5,192 bases of DNA from Pseudomonadota bacterium (lineage in GTDB: Bacteria; Pseudomonadota; Gammaproteobacteria; Steroidobacterales; Steroidobacteraceae). Location: positions 1 to 5,192 of the forward strand of contig JAJXZV010000139.1 in the NCBI GenBank assembly GCA_021779875.1. The letters are read 5' to 3'. The translations under genes and the position numbers were made by a program. The notes below the pieces were generated by a model. The model had not been told where the DNA came from, made no database searches, and worked only from the letters and a program-made list of their open reading frames with translations. Each line of letters opens with the position of its first letter. Within the stretch, counting starts at the first letter, position 1. Positions 1 through 5,192 of this stretch are shown piece by piece.

Positions 1-1538
1 TCGGTCGCCTCGATGCGCCGTTGCGCCGCGTGCGACTCCTCGGCGGCGGCCGCGAATTCCGCGAGACGCCGCTCGTTCGGCGGGTACAGGCCGAGGAAGT
101 AATCCTTGTGCAGATTCGACATGCGCAACGCGATCTGCGAGAACGTCTCCCCGGTCTGGCGCATCTCGGCGAGCAGGCGCGCCGAGGGCGTGCGCTCCAC
201 GTCGTCGATCTTCGCGATCTGCTGCTCCAGGGCCGTCGCGTACGGCCGATTCGCCTCCCCGTGATCCAGCAGCTCGCAGATGCCGCGCATCGAATCGAGC
301 AGCTCGCGCGCCCAGACCTCGAGCGGCACGGCACGCCCGTCGCGATCCAGCATGAGCCCGGGTTCCCGGCCGCGTCGCGAGACCCGCAGATGATTGGCGT
401 CGAGCGCGCCCTGCTCGTCGCGGCCGATCGGCGCGCTGTCGCGCAGCAGGCACAACGCCACGAAAGCCTCGAGGAATCGCAGCTTGTTCTGGTTGACGCC
501 GACCGGATCGAAGGCGCTCACGTCCAGGGCCCGCACCTCGAGATATTGCACCCCCGCGCGCCGCAGCGCCTTGGTCGGACGCTCGCCGGAATCGGCGATG
601 CGCTTCGGCCGGATGTAGCTGTAGTACTCGTTCTCGATCTGCAGGATGTTCGCGTTGAGCTGGCGGTACTCGCCGCCGACCTTGACTCCGAGCTTCTCGT
701 AGTCGGGGAACGGCGTGCTGACGGCGCGCGAGAGATCGCGCACGTACTCGTCCAGTCCGTTCACCGACACGCTCAGCGTCGCCTGATTCTTGTTGCGGTA
801 GCCGATGTCGCTCATGCGCAGCGAGGTGCCGTGGGGCTCGTACGCCGTCTCGGCGTCGAGCATCGGCAGATCGATCGGCCGGCCGCCGAAGAAGCTCTTC
901 TCGACCGCGGGAGAGGTCCCGAACAGGTACAGCACCAGCCAGCCGTGGCGGCGGTAGTTTCGCAGGACGTCGAAATACCGCTCGGAGACCAGATCGCGGC
1001 GCGGCTGCCGCGATCGATCGACGTGCTCCAGCACCTCCCACAAGCGGTCGGGAAAGGAGTAGTTGAAATGCACCCCGGAGATCGCCTGCATGATGCGCCC
1101 GTACCGCATGCCGAGCCCATGCCGGTAGATGGTCTTCATGCGCCCCACGTTGGAGGAGCCGAATTGCGCCAGCGGCACGCTCGCGTCGCCGTCGAGCGCT
1201 CCCGGCATGCTGGTCGACCAGAGCAGTTCGTCGCCCAGGTGCCGATAGACGAACTGATGGATGTCGCACAGGTATTGCAGCAGTTCCCACGACTGCGTGA
1301 ACGGCGGGGTTACCAGCTCGATCAGCGCCTCGGAGAAGTCCGTGGTGATGTGGTCGTTGGTCAGCGGCGCGCCGAGCGCCGCGGGATGCCGCGCCTGCGA
1401 GATCCGCCCGGCCGGCGAGACCCTGAGCGACTCCTTCTCGACGCCCTTGAGGCCGCCGCGCAGGACGCCGCGTTCGCCGGAATTGATCAGACCCGCCAGT
1501 CGGCGCTCAAATTTGTTGTCGATCACGTTTCGCACCAC
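1..1538 (-). CDS. gshA: Glutamate-cysteine ligase (gamma-glutamylcysteine synthetase), C-terminal end cut by window edge
   Basis: It catalyses the first, ATP-dependent step of glutathione synthesis in the cytoplasm, joining L-glutamate through its gamma-carboxyl to L-cysteine. Translation of the minus strand is open to the left edge and gives 512 codons, against 518 residues in E. coli GshA, so probably only some 10-20 residues are missing. Family blocks seen in order (numbered from the GTG at 1538) are GVEKESLRV (32-40, with the acidic pair E34/E36 expected at the metal site), ITTDFSEALIELVTP (64-78), GSSNVGRMKTIYR (127-139), ISGVHFNYS (153-161), RNYRRHGW (193-200), LQIENEYYSYIRPKR (299-313) and QYLEVRALDV (331-340). 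These match the gammaproteobacterial type 1 ligase rather than the plant/alphaproteobacterial or GshAB forms. No frameshift or stop interrupts it. There is no ATG near the start: GTG codons at 1538, 1535 and 1526 are all possible and none has a strong ribosome binding site. The 1526 GTG would give an N-terminus of usual family length. Identity is near certain; the start is not. Confidence 0.95.
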   Translation of the reverse strand, partial: MVRNVIDNKFERRLAGLINSGERGVLRGGLKGVEKESLRVSPAGRISQARHPAALGAPLTNDHITTDFSEALIELVTPPFTQSWELLQYLCDIHQFVYRHLGDELLWSTSMPGALDGDASVPLAQFGSSNVGRMKTIYRHGLGMRYGRIMQAISGVHFNYSFPDRLWEVLEHVDRSRQPRRDLVSERYFDVLRNYRRHGWLVLYLFGTSPAVEKSFFGGRPIDLPMLDAETAYEPHGTSLRMSDIGYRNKNQATLSVSVNGLDEYVRDLSRAVSTPFPDYEKLGVKVGGEYRQLNANILQIENEYYSYIRPKRIADSGERPTKALRRAGVQYLEVRALDVSAFDPVGVNQNKLRFLEAFVALCLLRDSAPIGRDEQGALDANHLRVSRRGREPGLMLDRDGRAVPLEVWARELLDSMRGICELLDHGEANRPYATALEQQIAKIDDVERTPSARLLAEMRQTGETFSQIALRMSNLHKDYFLGLYPPNERRLAEFAAAAEESHAAQRRIEAT

Positions 1539-1590
1539 ACCCAGGAATCCGGCACGCCGGCGGTACTCCGGCGCGAGTCGGCTAGGATAC

Positions 1591-1619
1591 TTTAAACGCC
1601 GCGGCGCCGGTCGGGGCAA
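1591..1619 (-). promoter_or_regulatory. Candidate sigma-70-like promoter for gshA
   Basis: On the minus strand, TTGCCC (1619-1614) and TTTAAA (1596-1591) are separated by 17 bases, each matching the -35 and -10 consensus at 4 of 6 positions. They lie 53 bases upstream of the most distal GTG of gshA, in the 96-base gap after the SRPBCC gene. A second -10-like hexamer, TATCCT, is at 1589-1584. TTTAAA stands out because the surroundings are very GC-rich. This would let gshA be expressed independently of the gene upstream, but the match is modest and read-through is equally possible. Confidence 0.3.
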
Positions 1620-1634
1620 CTCGTCATGCACGCG

Positions 1635-2279
1635 TCATTCATGATCGGTTCTCTGCAGCACTTCCGCCCGGCTGCGCAGCGCGCGCAGCATCTTCGGCAG
1701 ATCACGCCGCAACGCCACGCGCACCAGCCAATGAGGCACCCAGAACCCGGGATCGAGCTCGACGCTATAGTGCGCCAGCGTGTCCGCGCCGTCACTCTCG
1801 AGCGACCAGGTCGCGCTCAAGCGGCGCAGGTCGCCGGACACGCGCTCGACGGTGACGCGTGCCGGCCGGTCGTAGTTCGCACGGATCTCGTAGGTCAGGC
1901 TCGGCATGTACCACGAATAGTCGAGCACGTGACGGACCCTCTGCCAGGAACCGTCGCCGGCGGTCTCGAGCACTTCGCAGTCGACCAGGCCGGGCACCAG
2001 CCTCATCTCTTCGGAGCAGGTCGTGACCATCCGCCAGACCACGTCCCGCCGCGCATGGATGCGCACCATGGCGTGCGCCTCGCCGCGCTGCTGCGTCGGA
2101 TCGAGGACCACGCTCAGGTCGAAATCGCCGCGCGGCTCCGCGGGCCGCGGGGTCGCGGCGGACGCGGCCACGCGGCCGGCGATGCACAGCGCGGCGAGCA
2201 GAACCGCGCCGGCGCCGCGCGCACCCCGGTGAGCGAGCCCGCGCGCCGCGCGGTCGACCTGACTGTCATGATCGTACAT
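1635..2279 (-). CDS. Putative exported SRPBCC (START/polyketide cyclase-like) family protein
   Basis: A 214-residue protein. Residues 1-21 are polar and Arg-rich, followed by a hydrophobic segment [18 protein letters not shown] (about 25-42) that reads as a signal peptide with an ASA-type cleavage site near 41-42. Cys31 is preceded by Leu, so it does not fit a lipobox. The rest resembles the SRPBCC/START-like fold, whose members bind lipids, quinones or other hydrophobic ligands in a deep cavity: a first strand (DFDLSVVLD, 52-60), [12 protein letters not shown] (76-87) as the strand-helix entry, [14 protein letters not shown] (92-105), central strands (about 111-160), LSATWSLES (154-162), and a C-terminal amphipathic helix after [24 protein letters not shown] (split as 179-190 and 191-202). 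The start ATG is supported by an AAGG at 2290-2287, seven bases upstream. It lies upstream of gshA on the same strand with a 96-base gap and diverges from gabD. Ligand and role are unknown; the fold call is from sequence pattern, and the export call is inference. Confidence 0.8.
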   Translation of the reverse strand: MYDHDSQVDRAARGLAHRGARGAGAVLLAALCIAGRVAASAATPRPAEPRGDFDLSVVLDPTQQRGEAHAMVRIHARRDVVWRMVTTCSEEMRLVPGLVDCEVLETAGDGSWQRVRHVLDYSWYMPSLTYEIRANYDRPARVTVERVSGDLRRLSATWSLESDGADTLAHYSVELDPGFWVPHWLVRVALRRDLPKMLRALRSRAEVLQRTDHE

Positions 2280-2285
2280 CGAAAT

Positions 2286-2291
2286 ACCTTA
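2286..2291 (-). promoter_or_regulatory. Ribosome binding site of the SRPBCC gene
   Basis: The minus-strand hexamer TAAGGT at 2291-2286 contains AAGG complementary to the 16S rRNA 3' end and sits six to seven bases before the ATG at 2279. It supports this start over any internal one and so keeps the N-terminal signal peptide in the protein. Confidence 0.55.
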
Positions 2292-2321
2292 CACCGATCC
2301 GCGGCCCGACGGCGCGCCCCT

Positions 2322-2336
2322 GCACCGGCCCGGTGC
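2322..2336. promoter_or_regulatory. 15-base palindrome in the divergent promoter region, candidate operator
   Basis: GCACCGG, a single C, then CCGGTGC form a perfect inverted repeat with 7-base arms in the 107-base region between the divergent SRPBCC and gabD start codons. It ends 50 bases before the gabD ATG. A weak -10-like hexamer CATACT lies just downstream at 2345-2350, and a poor -35-like TGCACC (2321-2326) overlaps the left arm. A regulator bound here could control gabD and possibly the divergent gene. A second, shorter palindrome CCGATCGG is at 2356-2363. GC-rich DNA produces palindromes by chance, so the functional call is tentative. Confidence 0.3.
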
Positions 2337-2373
2337 CGCAGTGGCATACTACGCGCCGATCGGACGTGGATTT

Positions 2374-2379
2374 GGAGAG
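2374..2379 (+). promoter_or_regulatory. Ribosome binding site of gabD
   Basis: GGAGAG lies seven bases before the ATG at 2387. This decides the start: the frame is open further upstream to a GTG at 2333, but that start would add 18 residues absent from the family and would place this Shine-Dalgarno sequence inside the gene. Confidence 0.75.
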
Positions 2380-2386
2380 TGCGAAC

Positions 2387-3841
2387 ATGCAATTGACGGA
2401 TTCGGGACTGCTGCGCGAGGCCTGCCTGATCAACGGTGAGTGGGTGCGGGCGGATGGCGGCGCCACCCGTCCGGTCCGCAATCCGGCCACCGGCGAGACG
2501 CTCGGCGTCATCCCGACGATGGGCGCGGCGGAGACCGGCCGCGCCATCGCCGCGGCGGCTGCGGCCTTCCCGGCCTGGGCGGCCCGCACGGCCAAGGAGC
2601 GGGCGGCGGTCCTGCGGCGCTGGTTCGAGCTCATTCTCGCGCACCAGGAGGACCTGGCCAGGCTGATGACGGCCGAACAGGGCAAGCCGCTGGCCGAAGC
2701 CAGAGGCGAGATCGCCTATGCGGCCTCGTTCATCGAGTGGTTCGCCGAGGAGGCGAAGCGCCTGTACGGCGACGTGATTCCGGGACATCAGGCCGACAAG
2801 CGCATCCTGGTGCTGCGCCAGCCGGTGGGCGTGGTCGCCGCCATCACCCCGTGGAACTTCCCCTCGGCGATGATCACGCGCAAGGCGGGGCCCGCGCTCG
2901 CCGCCGGCTGCACCATGGTGTGCAAGCCGGCCACACAGACGCCGTTCTCGGCGCTGGCTCTCGCCGAGCTCGCGCAGCGCGCCGGCGTGCCCGCGGGCGT
3001 GTTCAACGTGATCACGGGGTCGGCCGCCGAGATCGGCGCCCAGATGACCTCGAATCCGGCGGTTCGCAAGGTGACCTTCACCGGATCCACCGAGATCGGC
3101 AAGAAGCTCATGGCCCAATGCGCGGGGACGGTCAAGAAGCTGTCCCTCGAACTCGGCGGCAATGCGCCCTTCATCGTATTCGACGACGCGGACCTGGACG
3201 CCGCGGTTCAGGGGGCGATCGCGAGCAAATACCGCAACACCGGCCAGACCTGCGTGTGCGCCAACCGGCTGCTGGTGCAGTCCGGGGTGTACGAGCAGTT
3301 CGCGGGGAAGCTCGCGGCGGCCGTGGCGGCCTTGCGCGTCGGCGACGGCCTGCAGGGCCCCACGGACCAGGGCCCGTTGATCGACGCGAATGCTGTGGCG
3401 AAGGTCGAGGAGCACATTGCGGATGCGGTGGCCAAGGGCGCCAAGGTGGCGATGGGCGGCAAACGCCATCCGCTCGGGCACACGTTCTTCCAGCCGACCA
3501 TCCTCACGGACGTGACGCCGGCGATGATGGTGGCGCGGGAGGAGACCTTCGGGCCGGTAGCGCCGCTGTTCAAGTTCGAGACCGAGCGCGAGGCCGTCGC
3601 GATGGCGAACGACACCGAGTTCGGTCTCGCTGCCTACCTGTACACGCGCGATCTCGCCCGCAGCTGGCGGGTGTCCGAGGCGTTGGAATACGGCATCGTC
3701 GGATTGAACACCGGGATCATATCCACCGAGGTCGCGCCGTTCGGCGGCGTCAAGGAATCCGGAACCGGACGCGAAGGATCCAAGTACGGGATCCTCGACT
3801 ACACCGAGATGAAGTACGTGTGCGTCGGCGGCGTGAGCTAG
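2387..3841 (+). CDS. gabD: NAD(P)-dependent succinate-semialdehyde dehydrogenase
   Basis: It oxidises succinate semialdehyde to succinate with NAD(P)+, the last step of GABA degradation into the TCA cycle, in the cytoplasm. The 484-residue product is close to E. coli GabD (482) and shows the full aldehyde dehydrogenase set: PWNF with oxyanion-hole N157, CKPA with cofactor-binding K180, FTGSTEIG (231-238) of the Rossmann fold, LELGG with general base E255, GQTC with nucleophile C289, and EETFGP (385-390). R165 (in ITRKAG) and R283 (in YRNTGQTC) correspond to the two arginines that hold the substrate carboxylate in human SSADH, which favours a dicarboxylic semialdehyde substrate. C291 in CVC matches the second cysteine of the human redox-switch disulfide. 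The C-terminus [20 protein letters not shown] is typical of the subfamily. Glutarate-semialdehyde dehydrogenase (DavD) is a close relative that cannot be excluded. No GABA transaminase or transporter is in the window. It leads a two-gene operon with the VOC gene, 7 bases downstream. Confidence 0.95.
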   Translation: MQLTDSGLLREACLINGEWVRADGGATRPVRNPATGETLGVIPTMGAAETGRAIAAAAAAFPAWAARTAKERAAVLRRWFELILAHQEDLARLMTAEQGKPLAEARGEIAYAASFIEWFAEEAKRLYGDVIPGHQADKRILVLRQPVGVVAAITPWNFPSAMITRKAGPALAAGCTMVCKPATQTPFSALALAELAQRAGVPAGVFNVITGSAAEIGAQMTSNPAVRKVTFTGSTEIGKKLMAQCAGTVKKLSLELGGNAPFIVFDDADLDAAVQGAIASKYRNTGQTCVCANRLLVQSGVYEQFAGKLAAAVAALRVGDGLQGPTDQGPLIDANAVAKVEEHIADAVAKGAKVAMGGKRHPLGHTFFQPTILTDVTPAMMVAREETFGPVAPLFKFETEREAVAMANDTEFGLAAYLYTRDLARSWRVSEALEYGIVGLNTGIISTEVAPFGGVKESGTGREGSKYGILDYTEMKYVCVGGVS

Positions 3842-3848
3842 GGGCACG

Positions 3849-4571
3849 GTGCTCGGCCGGTTCCTGGAGTTCGCGGTCCCCACCCCGGACATCCGGGCAT
3901 CGCTCGATTTCTACCGCCGGCTCGGGTTCTCGCAGGCGCAGGTGGGCGATACCTGGAGCCACCCGTACGCGGTGGTCACCGACGGCCGCATCCACATCGG
4001 ACTGCACCAGGACCCGGCCGCGGCGGCGGCGCTGACCTTCGTCAAGCCCGCGCTGCTGTCGTTCCTGGATGCGCTGGAGCCGCTCGGCGTCGAGCTGCTG
4101 GTCAGGCGCCTGGGCGCGGACGTGTTCAACGAACTCGGCTGGGCCGATCCTTGCGGGATGCGGGTCAAGTTGATCGAGGCGCGCACCTTCTCGCCGAGCA
4201 AGCGGCGCCCCGTGGACGTCTCGGCGTGCGGGTACTTCTCGGAGATCGGTCTGCCGTGCGCGGCCCCCGCCGACGGCAAGGACTTCTGGGAGCGCCTCGG
4301 CTTCGTGGGCATGGAAGAGCCCGACGCGCCGCTGCCGCACGTGAGCTGCACCAGTGACACCATCGATCTCGGGCTGTACGAACCGGCTCTCCTGCGCGAG
4401 CCCACGCTCCTGTTCCAGACGGGCGACGTCCGCGGCGTCCTGGCGCGGCTGGCGCGGGACGGCATCGAGCCGTCCGGACGGCTGCCGGCCGCATTGCGCG
4501 GCGGCCCCGCCGCGTTGCTGATCGCGCCGGAGGGCACGGCGCTCCTGTTGCTCGGCGACGAGGCGGCCTAG
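3849..4571 (+). CDS. Two-module VOC family (glyoxalase/bleomycin resistance/dioxygenase fold) protein
   Basis: A 240-residue protein built of two related halves. Half one (about 1-112) has FLEFAVPTPDIRASLDFYRRLGF (split as 5-14 and 15-27), IHIGLHQ (48-54) and MRVKLIEA (104-111). Half two (about 126-238) repeats the plan with FSEIGLP (130-136), DFWERLGF (145-152), IDLGLYE (172-178) and GTALLLLG (229-236). The repeated DF(Y/W)xRLGF and I(H/D)(I/L)GL(H/Y) elements mark the internal duplication of the beta-alpha-beta-beta-beta unit. VOC proteins include glyoxalase I, extradiol dioxygenases, epimerases and antibiotic-binding proteins. At the strand positions that usually carry metal ligands I see only E7 and E110 in half one and no histidines, so a classical metal enzyme is doubtful. 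Translation starts at GTG 3849; AGGGG (3840-3844) overlaps the end of the gabD stop codon and serves as ribosome binding site with a short spacer, implying translational coupling. Substrate unknown. Its stop overlaps that of the convergent YceI gene. Confidence 0.85.
   Translation: MLGRFLEFAVPTPDIRASLDFYRRLGFSQAQVGDTWSHPYAVVTDGRIHIGLHQDPAAAAALTFVKPALLSFLDALEPLGVELLVRRLGADVFNELGWADPCGMRVKLIEARTFSPSKRRPVDVSACGYFSEIGLPCAAPADGKDFWERLGFVGMEEPDAPLPHVSCTSDTIDLGLYEPALLREPTLLFQTGDVRGVLARLARDGIEPSGRLPAALRGGPAALLIAPEGTALLLLGDEAA
4568..4571. other. Tail-to-tail overlap of two stop codons in one CTAG
   Basis: The tetranucleotide CTAG reads as TAG on both strands: it ends the VOC gene on the plus strand (4569-4571) and the YceI-like gene on the minus strand (4570-4568). 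The two genes therefore overlap by four bases and leave no space for a dedicated intergenic terminator, so their transcripts must either overlap or end inside the opposite gene. Confidence 0.9.
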
Positions 4572-5192
4572 GGCGGCACCACCAGCCGGAACTCGACCGT
4601 GATCTCGTCGCGAACCCGGAGCGCACCGAGCATCACGCTGTAGGGCGCCAGCCCGAGCTCGGACTGGCGCAGCGTCACGGTTCCCGTGGCGATGATCCCC
4701 TGTGCCGCGACTTGCCAGGCGAACGGAACGTCGACCTGCGATTCGTGACCCGCCACCCGCACGAGCGCGCGCGCCCGCCAGCCGTCGTCCACCTGGTGGA
4801 TGTGTTCGCCGTCGACCGTGATCAGCGGATGCGCGGCGGCGTCGAGCAGCGCGGCACTCAGCATGTTCCGCCGCGTCGCGCTCTTCGCCTCCTCCGGAAC
4901 GTCCGGCGGAAAGTCCGGCCCCTCGGCACGGCGGGCATCGGGATCGTCGACGACCAGGGAAGCGGCCGGCACCACCAGGGAGAACGAGGAATCCGCGGGC
5001 GATCGGCCCACCCGGACGCTGCCGGTCAGGCCGCGGCTCACGATGACGTGATTGTGCCCGAGGGCGGCTAGCGGACCGTCCCGGTACACCAGGATCCGCA
5101 GTTCCGAGGCCGCCGTATCGATCCCGCGGGCGGCGGCCGGCGCCGGCGCGGCGGAACGGCCGGGCGGATGGTGCTCGGCCGCCGGCGGCGGC
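4568..5192 (-). CDS. YceI-like (lipocalin-fold) protein, N-terminus beyond the window
   Basis: The minus-strand frame is open to the right edge, giving 207 visible residues. A GTG at 5089 could be taken as a start but would remove the first beta strand (ARGIDTAASELRILVY, 21-36), and there is no other start codon in the visible part, so the gene begins outside. Visible residues 1-21 are Pro/Ala-rich, as in a linker after a signal peptide or lipoprotein anchor. Then come the strand, GPLAALGHNHVI (39-50), and a long beta-rich domain with SFSLVVPAASLVVDDPDA, an SATRRNMLSAALLDAAAHP segment, and the C-terminal GTVTLRQSELGLAPYSVMLG followed by EITVEFRLV. This is the pattern of PF04264/YceI relatives with a GHNH motif. 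YceI proteins form a beta barrel that binds isoprenoid-like lipids; many are periplasmic. Here ligand and location are inferred only. It is convergent with the VOC gene and shares CTAG with it. Confidence 0.82.
   Translation of the reverse strand, partial: PPPAAEHHPPGRSAAPAPAAARGIDTAASELRILVYRDGPLAALGHNHVIVSRGLTGSVRVGRSPADSSFSLVVPAASLVVDDPDARRAEGPDFPPDVPEEAKSATRRNMLSAALLDAAAHPLITVDGEHIHQVDDGWRARALVRVAGHESQVDVPFAWQVAAQGIIATGTVTLRQSELGLAPYSVMLGALRVRDEITVEFRLVVPP

Noticed and set aside
21..1595. A 524-codon open frame on the plus strand, long enough to look like a gene.
   Set aside because: It lies antisense to gshA, whose minus-strand translation shows every family motif. The plus-strand product is Arg/Val/Gln-rich without recognisable domains, which is typical of a GC-driven shadow frame.
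1597..1612. GC-rich palindrome CGCCGCGGCG next to TTTAAA in the gap before gshA, considered as a rho-independent terminator of the SRPBCC gene.
   Set aside because: The perfect palindrome has no loop, so it makes a poor RNA hairpin, and it is followed by only three T residues on the minus strand.
2333..2386. Upstream extension of gabD to a GTG at 2333, adding 18 residues.
   Set aside because: The added residues do not resemble the family N-terminus, and a good ribosome binding site (2374-2379) precedes the ATG at 2387, which gives a protein of normal length.
1626..2396. A 256-codon plus-strand frame opposite the SRPBCC gene.
   Set aside because: The minus-strand frame has a good ribosome binding site, a signal peptide and SRPBCC-like pattern; the plus frame has none of these and would run into the gabD start.
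2114..3892. A 592-codon open frame on the minus strand, the longest closed frame in the window.
   Set aside because: It runs antisense through all of gabD and into the SRPBCC gene in another frame; its composition (Arg, Gly, His, Leu) is that of a mirror frame and no motif is visible.
2440..4035. A 531-codon plus-strand frame overlapping gabD and the VOC gene.
   Set aside because: It is the same-strand +1-type shadow of gabD; the product is an Arg/Gly-rich low-complexity string, while the gabD frame has all catalytic residues intact.
4568..5089. YceI-like gene starting at the internal GTG at 5089 (173 residues).
   Set aside because: The frame continues open to the window edge and the residues before this GTG form the expected first strand of the domain, so the true start lies outside the window.
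5160..5192. GCC/GGC-repeat-like stretch at the right edge, considered as a repeat element.
   Set aside because: It is explained by Pro/Ala codons in the linker of the YceI-like gene and shows no regular repeat unit.

Overview
The window is high-GC DNA (about two thirds G+C or more by eye) carrying five protein genes packed tightly. It looks like a proteobacterial chromosome. The gammaproteobacterial type of glutamate-cysteine ligase, an E. coli-like GabD and the exported SRPBCC and YceI proteins suggest a GC-rich gammaproteobacterium, but the exact lineage cannot be fixed from this sequence. No RNA gene, insertion sequence, CRISPR array, integrase or phage gene was found, and no non-coding stretch exceeds 110 bases.

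Layout, left to right. (1) Positions 1-1538, minus strand: gshA, glutamate-cysteine ligase, nearly complete and cut by the left edge only at its extreme C-terminus. (2) Positions 1635-2279, minus strand: a probably exported SRPBCC/START-fold protein, 96 bases upstream of gshA. (3) A 107-base divergent intergenic region (2280-2386) with a 15-base palindrome that may be an operator. (4) Positions 2387-3841, plus strand: gabD, succinate-semialdehyde dehydrogenase. (5) Positions 3849-4571, plus strand: a two-module VOC (glyoxalase/bleomycin-resistance fold) protein, 7 bases after gabD and almost certainly co-transcribed with it. (6) Positions 4568-5192, minus strand: a YceI-like protein whose N-terminus lies beyond the right edge. 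Its stop codon overlaps the VOC stop codon within one CTAG.

Functionally the window is mostly household and peripheral metabolism. gshA makes gamma-glutamylcysteine for glutathione. gabD oxidises succinate semialdehyde (from GABA or related compounds) into the TCA cycle, with a VOC protein of unknown substrate as operon partner. The SRPBCC and YceI proteins are both hydrophobic-ligand-binding folds. No defence system, secondary-metabolite cluster or clearly new multi-gene system was found. The points most worth a second look are the gabD-VOC pair, whose VOC partner seems to lack metal-binding histidines, and the palindrome upstream of gabD.

The two genes cut by the edges (gshA and the YceI gene) are read from the minus strand. 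Several very long open frames opposite gshA and gabD are GC-driven shadows.
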